From Phycomyces nitens (lineage: Eukaryota; Mucoromycota; Mucoromycetes; Mucorales; Phycomycetaceae): a stretch of 64,000 bases of DNA. The stretch covers positions 5,362,001 through 5,426,000 of the forward strand of contig JAHRBC010000004.1 in NCBI GenBank assembly GCA_022702545.1. The letters are read 5' to 3'. Both the position numbers and the translations under genes were made by a program. Below are positions 35,454-47,637 of the stretch, in pieces (the stretch's first letter is position 1; each line of letters starts with the position of its first letter). The notes beneath the pieces were generated by a model. That model saw nothing but the letters and a program-made list of their open reading frames with translations, had not been told where the DNA came from and made no database searches.

Positions 35454-36944
35454 CTATGTTGGACTAATGATGTTTCGCGCGAGAAGCTTGGGAAAAGATA
35501 GAAATGGACTAAGAATCCAGGCCAAGACGATCCACTGTGTTACTGATCGAGTAGTATAGTCGGCCCAAATACCAATCAGCAGCGACAATCCCAGTCCTCC
35601 TAATCCAGAGAGTGTAAGGTTCCACATTTTGTGTCTGAGAAATTTAATAGGTTTCATTGAAGAAAGCGGCTCATCATTGATTAGCTTTTCTAGAAAGCTG
35701 CCCTGATAGCAGAGTATATTGTTTTTGTGGTTTTTTTCCATGGTCTCATTATATCCTGGTATAATATTGATGATTTCACTATCACAATATGAATACAGGT
35801 GATTGTTTTCGGGTGGAAGGTTTACAGCAAGCATTATATCCTTGTCATAGTGAATACTGTATGCCTCCAACTGTTTGTGGAGAACAATGAGAGAAATCGT
35901 CTGGAGAACTGACATTATCGTATATACGAGCATAATAACCTTGACCCACTTATCACCATCTGCATTAATACATTCGATTACTGTGTAGACCAATTGACCA
36001 GAGGTAATACATATTGCTGTATATGAAGTGCTGTCCAGGCGAGGCGCCATTTGAAGTTGATCCAACATTTCACGGGTCAAAAAGCAAACATTATCTGCTC
36101 TAATGGGCACTTGGTATTGACATTTAGTACCAGGTCCAAATATTGACATGTTATTTTTATACAGAAGTTTGTCTTTTATCAGGCTAATGTCGTCTTTTAT
36201 CATGGAGTTTGTTGATTTATCGTAATCCGTAGTGAAGTTTTTTAGATCGAACCCAAGATATAAATTGTCGTTGAGAATACAATGCTTGATTTTCTTGGCT
36301 TTACTAGGTTTTAAAGCATTGAGAATCACAGCCAAATATATTGAATTGTTGGTGTCATTGTCAATTATGTATTTCCCACGAGGTTTTGGCTTGTTGCAAT
36401 ATTCAAAGTATCTGTTTTCCATGTCTGCAACAGCATCCTCATAAATCTTTTTAGTCTTGTCATCGTATATCTCGATATCCGGTTTAAAGACGTTTTTAAT
36501 GGTTGTTGCGGCTTGAGACCAGTTTTCTTTGATAGTCTTCCAAAGATATTTTGCAAAGGCTGTAGACCATATCGGAATGGGTTTTTTCCTTTTAAGCTCT
36601 TTGAACGTCTTTTTATACTCATAAATACGGAGAATCTCGTCATCTTTCCATGCTGAAATAATTGCCCTAACTGCATAGCTGATACCCAAGGTGGGATATA
36701 TCAAATATATAATACGCTGAAAAAGAATTTTTGGCTGATCCGTGCCTGATCTTGGTCGAATGGTCATAATATGTGCCAAGCATCCCAGTATGATTGTCCT
36801 TACAATTTTATAGGTCTTTGACATGTTGGTTTGACGCCCTTGCTGAGATTCCACTGGTGGTTGTTCATCTATTGGTGGTGCATAACATCCTGCTAATATC
36901 AAGAATATAAACACACTCAGAAAGAGTAGTTTACGGACACTCAT
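35454..36944 (-). CDS. Multi-pass membrane protein of unknown function
   Basis: An unspliced frame of 496 aa from the ATG at 36944. It starts with a signal peptide or anchor (MSVRKLLFLSVFIFLILAGC) and a proline-rich linker. Membrane segments follow near residues 75-95 (IIYLIYPTLGISYAVRAII), 340-365 (VIMLVYTIMSVLQTISLIV), 440-462 (LTLSGLGGLGLSLLIGI) and 470-488 (QWIVLAWILSPFLSF). Between them lies a large charged region. I do not recognise the family. The chosen start is the methionine just before the hydrophobic segment; the upstream in-frame codons to 37004 are less likely. Directly after the TAG stop the same frame stays open for about 34 more codons and encodes another hydrophobic helix (see findings), so the true C-terminus may reach 35349. 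Confidence 0.6.
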   Translation of the reverse strand: MSVRKLLFLSVFIFLILAGCYAPPIDEQPPVESQQGRQTNMSKTYKIVRTIILGCLAHIMTIRPRSGTDQPKILFQRIIYLIYPTLGISYAVRAIISAWKDDEILRIYEYKKTFKELKRKKPIPIWSTAFAKYLWKTIKENWSQAATTIKNVFKPDIEIYDDKTKKIYEDAVADMENRYFEYCNKPKPRGKYIIDNDTNNSIYLAVILNALKPSKAKKIKHCILNDNLYLGFDLKNFTTDYDKSTNSMIKDDISLIKDKLLYKNNMSIFGPGTKCQYQVPIRADNVCFLTREMLDQLQMAPRLDSTSYTAICITSGQLVYTVIECINADGDKWVKVIMLVYTIMSVLQTISLIVLHKQLEAYSIHYDKDIMLAVNLPPENNHLYSYCDSEIINIIPGYNETMEKNHKNNILCYQGSFLEKLINDEPLSSMKPIKFLRHKMWNLTLSGLGGLGLSLLIGIWADYTTRSVTQWIVLAWILSPFLSFPKLLARNIISPT

Positions 36945-38125
36945 GATTGTAATTATTAGATAGATAGATAGATAAAGAAGAAACAAATTGTATTCTCTAG
37001 ACAAAATATATCTCTTTTATATTTATAGTCATTGAAGGCTTAGAAAAGATATTTTGATTAGCCCAATATAGTTTATACAGATTTAGATGAAACAGCAAGT
37101 ATTAGATGTTTACTGATAGTTAACCAAAAGAGATTTCTTATCCGAACTCTTGTACGTGTATTCAGAATAAATTTTCTGCTCATCAAATATTTTTGATATT
37201 TTTGGCAAGGTCAAAGCCTGAAAGCTTATCTACTGGTTTTTTCTCGTTAAAATTTATGCAAATAACAAATGATTTTGCGTACTCACGGCTCTTTTGTTTT
37301 TATCTCACTTTGGTTGGAGAAGATAGAGTGAAGAGTTTGTCATTATGTCGCGGTCCCTTCCATGTTCCCACCCACCCTCTCAGTCACTCTTTGCTCTTTC
37401 CTCTCCCTCTCTGTTTCTGCTGTCACCCAGAATGTCCTCCCAACTGTTTCTCTGCTGTTCTCTGCTTGACTTTAGGTCACTTTCTCCCCGGTCGAACCAT
37501 GAAGCCTTCAGATCTGTCCCACCTCTTTGCGAAGAGATGGCTACGGGATGTCCTTTTTTGGGCTCGCACCACTTTTCACTTTATAAAATAGAAAACTCAA
37601 AAACACTATAAAACAAATAAAAATACAAAAATAAGTCGTGATGTCCTCTTCTGCTTTATGGCAATAGAGGCTCACCAATTATTTGAGAAAAAAGGCTCCC
37701 TACAAAAAAAAACGAGAATTTCATAATTCTATGATTTATCAGAGATATTGAATGTTATTATGCGTTCAAACTGCTCTTACAAATATAAAAGTTATAAATT
37801 TTCGCAAGATATCCCCTTTTCTATTACTATGAAGAGATTATAAATTACATTGTCAATACAAAACATTCGACGTTTTGCACATTCATCGATAAATACAGTC
37901 GCGAAATGCCTCTATGGTTGTTAAACTGTGTAGATACCAGCACCAGAGGTCTTCATAGTGTGTGGACATCACGCTTTGCTTCAACCTTTCAACGTTTTAA
38001 ACCTCACGCAAAATTTTCGTAAGTCTTGTTCTGTCATTCGTGTGAGTACACTCCCACTAAAGAAATCGCCGCCGAATTTGTTCAATTTCTAGTCCCAAAA
38101 GACTACATATCAACTTCTTTAACAT
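36945..38125. other. Intergenic DNA with a C-rich island
   Basis: A short GATA microsatellite lies at 36957-36974. Around 37340-37580 the DNA is unusually C/T-rich for this region and open in two plus-strand frames (132 and 88 codons), but neither shows a domain. No gene called. Confidence 0.45.
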
Positions 38126-38700
38126 ATACCGATTTTTGAATCCTATCTGGTGAATGTGACACGGTTTATTTTATTCACCGGTGTTTGTTGTATCGCTCAT
38201 CGCAGTGAACTTCGAAGTAGTGATGTATCTGTAGAAATGCCCCGAAGTAGTTAAATAGTCTCAATCTGTTCTTTATTAAAATTGTCTTTCTACCCGTATC
38301 TATTTTCTTGTCACTGAGTTGGACATTTATACTACATAACCAACCCACCATGTGTCAAATGTGACATGTTATTTCGTGAAGGTGCAATTTGGATTTCGTG
38401 ATTGTTCCGTTTCAATTTTCACTGGATAGGCCAGAAAGCAAGGAAGACAAGGCCCAAGTGCTATTAATCATCATATTATTAAAACAGCAAAAAATTGTAT
38501 AAAGTAATTTATTATTCTTTGTGTATCTAATTGATCAGCGAATAATCGTTACAGGTGTGGGTGGGTGGGAGATTTGGGCCTTGTCTTCCTTGTTCTCTGG
38601 CCTATCCAGTGAAAATTGAAACGGAACAATCACGAAATCCAAATTGCACTTTCACGAAATAACATGTCACATTCACCAGATAGGATTTAAAAATCGGTAT
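38126..38700. mobile_element. Long inverted-repeat element (MITE-like), interrupted by a second element
   Basis: The outer ends are inverted copies: ATACCGATTTTTGAATCC at the left, and the complement of GGATTTAAAAATCGGTAT at the right. The arms are about 140 bp each and share CGTGATTGTTCCGTTTCAAT and TTTTCACTGGATAGGCC in inverted orientation. The arms end near 38453 and 38562, around a spacer of about 110 bp. The left arm is split by a 201-bp insertion (38157-38357); without it the element would be about 370 bp. There is no coding capacity. Confidence 0.75.
38157..38357. mobile_element. Nested short element with TGACAC ends
   Basis: It interrupts the left arm of the surrounding inverted-repeat element. 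Its ends are TGACAC and GTGTCA, and the flanking AATG is present on both sides (38153-38156 and 38358-38361), as expected for a target duplication. Comparison with the uninterrupted right arm defines both junctions. An 8-bp duplication AATGTGAC is an equally valid reading of the same bases. It is noncoding and non-autonomous. Confidence 0.65.
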
Positions 38701-38739
38701 CTTCTGAACAAAGATAACAAGCACATTGGGACTTTGGAT

Positions 38740-39990
38740 TTATACTTTGACTAATATATATATATTGATAAAAATAATAAAATAATAATAATATATGGTG
38801 TGGCCACCACAAGCCTTTATTACAGTTCTTACTCTTTCAGGCATACTTGCAACAAGAGTATACAGTACTTCAGGGTCTAATCGCTCCCACTCCTGAAGAA
38901 TACAAGCCTTGAGGTCATCAACATTGTTAATAAACCCCTTCATCCCTTGAGCTTTGGTTTTTAAAGCATGCCAAGCATGCTCGATCTGGTTAAGATCTGG
39001 ACTTTGGGATGGCCAGTAGCCAAATCGCTGACTTTACCAATGATTCTTCCACCATGTTGTATACGAGCCGGTATGACAGCTGGCACCGTCTTCTTGAAAC
39101 TTAAAAATTGTGTCATGTTCCTCGTTCAATTTCTGGTACCATTGATTGAAGTCCTTGGACAAACGATTGACATGGGCGTCTTGGTCAACAGAGCCTTCAA
39201 GGAAAGATAAAGAGCCAAGACCACCAGCCTAGAAACAAGCCCATACCATGACAGAACCTTTTCCATACTTTTTTGTTGTAAGGGTACGCCTTTCTTGGTG
39301 TCTCTCGCCAGGTTTATGTATCACAGATAGGTCACAATCATTGCCCTTCACCATGAATCTTGATTCCTCTGACCATACCACCCTACTCCAGTCCTCGATG
39401 CTAAAGTCGGCTCTAGCTTTATCCTAGCGCAGCCGATTCTTCTTCTGTTTGCTGGTCAAGTTAGGATTTTAAACAGGTTTATAGTATCTAAAGCCATTTC
39501 TTAAACATTCGATAACTGTCTCTCTACAGACAGTGACACCAGCAAGCGTCAAATTTCTTCGGTGGTGGAACCCATAGCTCTTGAAAGGATGGCGCCTCAT
39601 ACTCAAACAAAGTGCAGTATTATCTGTATTACTAAGTTTCTTGGGTCTTCCTAACCTAGGCTTTGCTGTTGCTGTTCCAGTTTTTTTCCAACGTTTGATG
39701 ACGCTTCTAATCGTTGATTGAGGGATGTCTATGATGGCTTTATCTCCTGGGGAATGGTTGGCCTTGTAAAGAAAAATAATTCCTCTACAAAGAAAATCTA
39801 ATAACTCGCGGCGAAGTGTTTTTTTTAATCGTTCATAAAGACTATTGAAGATATATATGGATTCAAGAAGTCTTGTTTTTCTATAACTGCTATCACCAGA
39901 ATACTGAACATTATCCAAAAAGTTTGATAAAAAATTATCAGTCGTGGTAAAGGGACAATGGAATCTCTTGAAGTTGATCTTCAATCTCAA
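38740..39990 (-). pseudogene. Decayed Tc1/mariner-type transposase
   Basis: On the minus strand, pieces of a Tc1-family transposase can be followed through several stops. An N-terminal helix-turn-helix part has IIDIPQSTIRSVIKRWKKTG and AKPRLGRPKKLSN. The DDE domain has RVVWSEESRFMVKG, KGSVMVWACF, TIFKFQEDGASCHT and the final QSPDLNQIEHAWHALK, which supplies the expected acidic residues. It ends PERVRTVIKACGGHTIYY. Stop codons interrupt the frame around 39425, 39230 and 39030, so it cannot make a full enzyme. I found no clear terminal inverted repeats of its own; the inverted-repeat element immediately beside it may or may not be related. Confidence 0.8.
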
Positions 39991-42900
39991 AAAACCTAGT
40001 TGGCCTAGACCATCATATTCGAATGATTATCAAACTTTTGGCAAGCCCAATTATTGACACGGAAAACAAATGTGAGCTTGGATTTCAGTGTCTTGATCCA
40101 TTTCTATCTGGGCTATTTGATACTCCTAGTAAAGAGATATATTTAATATAGACGAATGAGATAGCAATGGAATCCATGAAAGCCGATAATCTAGAAAACA
40201 ATGAGAGACCAGACCTTTGTCTCACCAGTCTTTGTTCTATTAAGGTTTTCACGACCCATGGTGGCATAGAGATGAGGTCGTCCATATACAAGGATAAAAA
40301 TATTATTGTGCAAAGATCTTTTATGGGTTGCAGTGTTCTGTAAAGATGCTTTGAATGAAAAATAGAAGCTGTACTTAAAGTATAAGCAATTGACCGACAA
40401 ATAACTTTTTATATACTACTGCCAAAACATGGAGTGCACATGCTTCTTGAACTTAGCAAAGTCCAACTCCAAAATAACGTACAATATTTGACAAAATTGA
40501 TGGTTGATGCTCCTCTTTTATTGCTTGTACTTATATATACAAGCACATGTACTTTAGAGCAAATATGTTTTGAAGTTTAAATAGAAGCTTTACATATTAT
40601 TGCTCTTGTATTTGATATGATTCTTTGGAAAAAAGGGTGAACTATATGATATAGAATCTATAAGTCTTATCGTCTTTTTTTATTCGACTTGCAGCAGGTT
40701 CTTATACTAAAGATAAATGTTTACTAGATAAAATACATACGCTAGGGTTAATTGACAATGGTACTGTAATCCCAAATATTGTATTTAGAGCTTCATATAA
40801 ACGCCAATAGTATTTGTGTTGGATATATAATCGAATCCTTTATTAATGTATCAAATCAGGATACCTTGAAATACACTCTTTTCAGCTTCCTCGGGGCAAT
40901 CGTTACTCTAATAATTGGCTCTGTAAGTCCTTCTCGATTTGGTATAAAATGTGTACAGTTATTTGCTTAAATTGCACTGTTATTAAATTGACTTTTTATA
41001 CTATATTGTGGCCACCGTATGGGTATCATACATAAGGTCATATTTATAAGATCTGTAATTTTTTAGCGGTGCTTTGGTATTTGGGTTATACCAAGGGCAC
41101 AATTGGGTAATTAAAATACTTATATCCCAGGTTTGTAATGAGGTTGTATCTTTGTACTCTGATATATTATTAGCTTAAAGTAAGAAGTTTTTTTTTTTGA
41201 AAAACTTGGACTCTTTGGGTAAATTTGTCCACAAGTAGGTGTGAGTTCCAACCTCCGCATGTTTAATACTACATAAGCTAAATTAGAAAACAAGACAAGT
41301 TGTTCTCCAATCAATACTGGGCAGTAATATTTAATGCCTCATGTTGGTTCCACTGTCAAGAACCATTGAGAGAGCTACATCCATATGCAATCATAATGTT
41401 TCTCACTACTGTCTCAAATGTTACTTTGTACACACGCTTTTGCTCCCTTACTTTATTCAGTTATATTTTTGTATCAATTTTCATATTTCTAAAGAACTTT
41501 TGAAGAAACAAAAAGTATCTGTTTGGAAATATTCATTCGTACATGGGATTTGTCTTTCTAGTTGGCTAACATATCTGAGTTTTTAAAGTCCAGAGATGTA
41601 TTGACTGTAAAACGTTTGTCGTTTTAGGTTAAACTGTTGAATCAGCAGAGAACCTATCTTCTCTCTTAATATTTTTACAAATTCTATAGCGATCATGTTG
41701 GCAAAAAATATTTGAATAGTATTTTATTTTATTTTGACATGTAATAATAGAAAAGTAGTCTAGAATTTACTCCTCATATTGATCGACATATATTCTCTAA
41801 CGTTTCAGTACCCAGGTAGATCTATTGATATCAATATTACTCCATTTACACTTGAAAATCAACCCTTGTCTGGTAAACCCAATTATACTATAGCTGTTTG
41901 TTCTTTATATTTAAATGTTGCCTTTATTAGCAAACTATTCTTGTTTTGTGTTATCTGTGCCTACCACAACCTCTTTCTCTGACCTTTTTAAAAATCCAAA
42001 TATTGTCTATATATTATATCAGTCTGGTTCCCAGCATTTTAATGGACCCAATATTTATTGTAGCAACTTTGAGGATACGTGTTGGGATATAATAAATCCT
42101 ACCTCCAAACATTTTCATTGATAATGCATTTTCTGATGTTTAATTATTTTTCAAATTGTAAGTAAAATTGGGGCTATAGTTTATAAATCTTATCAGTCTA
42201 GCTTTGGGTTATAACTATTCTTCTTCACTTATTTTGGCGTATATATATATTCCATATTAAAGTAGCTGTAATTTATAAACTGATTAATCCATCTAAAGTT
42301 TAAAGTTGATTTTATCTTGGTTGCTTCTTGAATCGTACATGTCGTGCCGAAAAAAGTTCTATCGACTTTGACTTGAAAATCTTTTTTATCACACTCTTGC
42401 CTATTATTTTTTTGACAATAAATCTCAAATATTTTGAGAAACAGTATTTTAGCAAAGGTGGATATCATTCTTGACTTTGTTTTAACTCGATAAGAAGCCA
42501 TAGATAATATATATAAATATAAATATATACCCTTTAAAATATATTTATCAAGGTATCTGTTTTCACTTTTCTTCTTCTTCTGCACTTGCTCCTCACTATC
42601 AAATATAACAATTAGCTCTTTTTTTACCTTGTATTTTTTTCTCTATGTTTACTTTAAATATTCAATTGCTTACATATATATATGTATATAAGCAAAAAGA
42701 CTTTTCTTTTGGACATCAATTAAGATTTGTCATATATAAGAATATAAAAGATTATTATGTTGGTCTCCTTTATGCCTTTAACTCTTCTAGTCATAACTAC
42801 TTGTTCTTATAATGTATATATCTAGAAGTATAATTCATAAAAGAGTAGGCCCACTGAGAATATATATATTCAACTCCCACACTTTTGGGGTATTTTATTA

Positions 42901-44757
42901 TACATTTGACTTTTTTTTTCAATCTTAACCAATGTCCATATTAGATACAGCCAAAAACGCACACGTTATATATAAAGGAAAATTAACAAAATAAAAAAAG
43001 AAAATGATTGGTGTCAACACTATGAACTTTATGATATTATGTGCAAGAGGAAAATATTTCTAAATGTAGACTAAAATATAATGCTGTGTTCTATTTTGTT
43101 TTGGTAATTATTGAATGATTTTACCAGGTGCATTGAGAACCAGAATAATATATTTCCAAAATAGGCTAAAACATCATCTTATATTTGCCTTTTTCGAATG
43201 ATTTATTCAAGTAATATTACCAGGCTCTTGTATTATGATGTACGGGGGAAACATAGATGATCATATATTCATTTCATAAGTAAAATTAGAAGCAAGTACT
43301 AAGACGGCTCCGAAAATGCTTTTTTTGAGAGCAAAGTTCCTTTGATTTTTGTACAAAGATAAAAACCAATGTGTTGGAAACAATACACAACAATTATGGT
43401 GAAACAACGACAGAAGATTGGGTGATTACCTGATCTAATGTAACATGGGAGTATTTTGAAGTCTCTTTAAACTGATCCTTTTTATTATATTGATCTTGAT
43501 TCTTTCGTTCTCTTTATTAGCCACTAGCTGGTTTGATAGAATATTAACAGTTTCAATAAAGATATAAAATATGCTTAGAAGTTGTATATATTATAGTCTG
43601 AGAACAAAAGTGCGGTTGGTAAGACCAAGGCACATCTTCTATGTTTCACCAAAGTTACCATTGGTATTTAGTTTGACTAAAAATGAAGTTATTAACTTGA
43701 AAAGAAAACCATTAGGTTATCTTGTTTAAAACAAATGATTCATGCACTAATTTCACTACAAGAGATTAGAATTGTGTTATATCAAAAATACCTTTTTCAG
43801 CTTTATAAAAATAAAAATATTGATTGGTATCATACGATTGGTTTTTTTTCCAAGGTACAATATTCAAGATTCACCTTTTTAAAGAATATTTCTAATACAC
43901 AAGATTTAAATCACCAATTATTTATTTTATGTTTCAAAACATTATAAACTCATTCTGCTCACAGTCTACAAATAAATGCTATCATAATTTTATGTTACCA
44001 ATGGCTATCATGTACATTCGTACAACCTTTTATTCCTATTTTAAGTGTCTTACCATTGGTCCATATACTTTGGAAGCACCATATAAATCTTTTGACAATA
44101 TGAACTCTAATAATGACAATCAGAACATAAAGCTGTTTTAAATTAGTTGAGCACACTTTGTTAATAAATTGAGAATATTGAATATACCTATCTATAAATA
44201 TCAGCTTAATACACTTGTAATTTCCACCAAAGTAACAGTCGATTAGAGAAAGATTATTTCTTGTATCGTAAAATTATGGTTATAATATCTTGAACAATAC
44301 GTGGCAAAGGCTGTGAAATAATAATAGTAAAAAATGGCTATATTAGTCGCTATTTTCCCAAATAAGAACTGATACTTTAAACATTAATATTCAGTTCTAT
44401 CAAACAAGAACAAAATGTATAGTTTTGGAATTTATTTACCCTTATATATATGTTTAAGCCAGTTATTTTTTACTTAATTTATTTCTGTGTATCAAAGAAC
44501 ATGTTTTTATTTATTGTGCTTTACTCTGAATACACCTATCATTATTGTTTGGTTAAACAGAGAGGCATGTTTATCCAAGGGTAACTATTCAAAATATAAA
44601 CTGCAGTCTAATTTTACAAAAAATTGATTAATATAAAATCTCCCTAATTTCATCGACTTTATTCCCTATCTTGAACTTTTCCATACTTATTTAAATACAT
44701 ACTTGTTGTATTTATAACCTAGTTTTCCGAACCATTCTTTTGTAAACCTACTACAAG
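39991..44757. other. 4.8-kb gene-poor AT-rich region with the first OPT-flanking repeat
   Basis: Short frames only (longest 118 codons, Lys/Ile-rich). The repeat at 43371-43684 is listed separately. The last 60 bp before the OPT start (TATTTATAACCTAGTTTTCC) resemble those before the second OPT gene and are probably core promoter. Confidence 0.5.
43371..43684 (+). repeat. Upstream repeat of OPT duplication, copy 1
   Basis: About 314 bp highly similar to 50090-50400, in the same orientation. Shared blocks include TAACATGGGAGTATTTTGAA, GATAGAATATTAACA and GACCAAGGCACATCTTCTAT. It lies 1.1 kb before the first OPT gene. It appears noncoding and marks the left part of the duplicated segment. Confidence 0.85.
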
Positions 44758-47140
44758 ATGGATACGACCTTGGAAAAACGAGAGGAGATCTTTCAAACTC
44801 CCAGTTTCGAAGAGAAAGACAAATATTATGATGAAAAAGAAGAAAGTCTTTCTGTTAATGAGGCCAACAAAGGCACCAGAGACATCACCGATATTGACTT
44901 TGAAGACGAAGATATGGATATCAGAATTGTAAACCAAATTGCCAGTGTCGAAGATGATCCAACAATAAAAGTTTTAACCCTTCGTGCCGTAGTATGTGGT
45001 TGTGTAAGTATACAAATCTACTTTCTCCGAGGAATCAATCTTAATAGTTTTAACCTTTTATTTCAGTTGCTTGCATGTCTCGGCTCTTCTGTTTACCAGC
45101 TAATGTTGTTCAAGGCTGCTGCTGTTCCTCTTTCCGACATTTTTATGATGATGGTCGGCTACCTTGCTTGTGTTGGTTCATCTCGCGTGTTAAAGGAAGG
45201 CACTATATTCAACCCTGGTCCATTCAACGCCAAGGAACATACCTTTATGTATGTCATCATTTCTTCCGCAAACGCATCTGCCTACGGTACATACATTCTC
45301 GGCGCCCAGCAACTCTACTACAATGCCTACCCATCTGCAGCTGGTGGTATCTTTTTGCTGTTTGCTACTCAATTGATTGGTTACGGTATTGCCGGTCAAC
45401 TGCGTCCTTTCCTCGTCTACCCCTCTATTATGATCTGGCCTAACAGTCTCCCTACCATTTCCTTCATCAAGACATTCAATGCTCCTGGCAGTGATAATAA
45501 GGCCCTGATCAAGTTCTTCTTCGCCATCTTCTTCAGTATCTTTGTTTACGAAATTTTCCCCCAGTACATTTTCCCTGTTCTCAGTGCAATTTCAATTGTC
45601 TGTCTTGCCAGACGTGATAGCCCTTGGGTCCAACATATCTTTGGTGGTATGTCAGTCAACGAAGGCCTCGGTATTGGTTCCATTAGTTTGGATTGGTCTT
45701 ATCTGTCATCGCTCTCTCCTCTTGTACTTCCTCTTTATGTCCAGTTCAACCTTTACGCTGGAATACTTGTTTTGTGGCTCGTGATTCCTCTTGCTTACTA
45801 CTACAATCTGTGGGATGCACAAAGCTTTCCCTTCATGGCAAATGGTTTATTCAAATTGAACAAAGAGACTGGTACCTCCTCCAAGTACCCCCAAGCACTT
45901 ATCCTCGACGAGTATAACAACATCAACCAAACTGCTCTTGAAGAAGTTGGCCGGCCTTACTTTAGTACCGCAATGGCCATTAATTACATTTGTATCAATA
46001 TTGGTGTCACTGCCACAATCACTCATACTATCTTATACTATGGTGCTAATATCAAGAAAACTGCCATTGCTATCTTCAGAAAAAAAGAGAGCAGAGAGAA
46101 TGATATTCACAACCGCCTTATGGCTGCGTACAAAGAAGTTCCCACCTGGTGGTACTACATTATCTTTGTCTGCGGTATTGGACTCAACATCGGAATCGGT
46201 TATGCCAACCACAGTCAGCTTCCATGGTGGGGTTTCTTGCTCGCAATTCTCTTGGCTACTATTCTGTCTCTTCCAATGAACATGATTCTAGCCATTACGG
46301 GTATTAATTTTGGTCTCAATGTCGTTGCTGAGATGATCTGTGGTTTCATACTTCCTGGTAACCCAATTGCTAATATGTACTTCAAGACCCTTGGATTCAA
46401 CACCGTAAACCAAGCCGGTCATATGGCAAATGATCTCAAGATTGGTCACTACATGAAGGTTCCACCAAGACTCATTTTAATGGGCCAAATATTGGGTACT
46501 GTTATCGGTTGTATCTTCAACTATATCGTCAACTACGTAAGTAATCTTTTATTGAATCTGTTAAATATTTATTGGCTTCTAACAAAATAGTTTCCAATAG
46601 ACCATTATCAACTCCAAGAGAGAAGAGCTTCTGGACCCTGCAGGCAATATTTGGAGTGGCACACGTTTCCAAACCATGAACTCTGCTGGTCTCACTTGGG
46701 GTGGTCTTGGTCCTATGTTGATGTTTGGGCCTTCTACTCAATACAACTTTATCTTGTGGGGCTTTATCGTTGGTTTCGCTGTCCCACTTCCTTTCTGGCT
46801 TCTTCACAAATTCTTCCCTAAAGTCGGTTTTAACTATATCAACACTCCCACAATACTTTTTGGTCTTGTCATGTTCCCTGGTAACAATTCTTCATGGATC
46901 ACTGTCTCTTTCATCGTCGTTCTTATTAGTCAGCTGTACGTCAAACGTCGCTACAACAAGTGGTATGTCAAGCACAACTATCTGATGTCTGCTGCGCTGG
47001 ACTCAGGAACTTCTTTGATGTCATTCATATTGGCCATGACCGTCTTTGGTGGCGGTGATGGTGTTGAACGACCTTTCCCTACCTGGGGTGGTAATCCTAA
47101 TCTTGGTTACCTGGATTACTGTTGCGCTGACTGCGAATAA
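44758..47140 (+). CDS. Oligopeptide transporter, OPT family, copy 1, 3 exons
   Basis: A proton-coupled transporter of the OPT family (peptides or related metal-chelating ligands) in the plasma membrane. Exons are 44758-45003, 45067-46536 and 46601-47140, giving 751 aa. An acidic cytoplasmic N-terminus of about 75 residues precedes roughly 14-16 membrane segments. Family motifs are intact: NPGPFNAKEHTFMYVIISS, ANASAYGTYILGAQQLYY, LVYPSIMIWP, NVVAEMICGFILPGNPIANM and KIGHYMKVPPR. The C-terminus ends in a cysteine pair (YLDYCCADC). Its paralogue 7.2 kb downstream shares both intron positions and exact exon 2 and exon 3 lengths. Substrate cannot be deduced. Certain of the family. Confidence 0.95.
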
Positions 47141-47637
47141 TTCTTTTTTAATATTTACATTCTTAATCTTATTAACCTTTCTTACTAAAGAAGTTCATCT
47201 ATACTCTTACATATTATATTTCTTATTATTAGTATTTTAATTTATGCTTAGCTCTATTTTAACTATACTTGCATAGTCTAGCTTGGTAATATGTTAATAA
47301 AAGCGCTACAGTTAACAAATAAAGCTTCTTAACCATCGACTGTTTGGTCTATCACAGCTTTTTTTTTTAAAAAAAAACAATATTTATACACTTTAAATCG
47401 AAATTCGCTGGAAAAAGTCTTGGTTCTAACTCTAGGCTACATATATTTTGTCATTTTACTACAGTGTAATCTAATAATGCTTACCAAATAAACTTGGATC
47501 TCTTTTTATATATACCATCACGCAAAGCGCGCGGCTTTTAGGCTACCATCAATATGGACTTGTGATAAAGGGTGAAAGAATGAAAGCTAGTTGAATGCAT
47601 AGAAGATATCAAAGAAAGAAACGGACAAAGTTGGAAA
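47141..47637. other. Intergenic, with a T10A9 palindrome
   Basis: 3' flank of the first OPT gene. The palindrome T10A9 lies at 47359-47377. No gene. Confidence 0.6.

Noticed and set aside
37193..37611. Overlapping 132- and 88-codon frames in a C-rich island
   Set aside because: Two frames are equally open because of C/T-rich composition; no motif, signal peptide or splice structure supports either.
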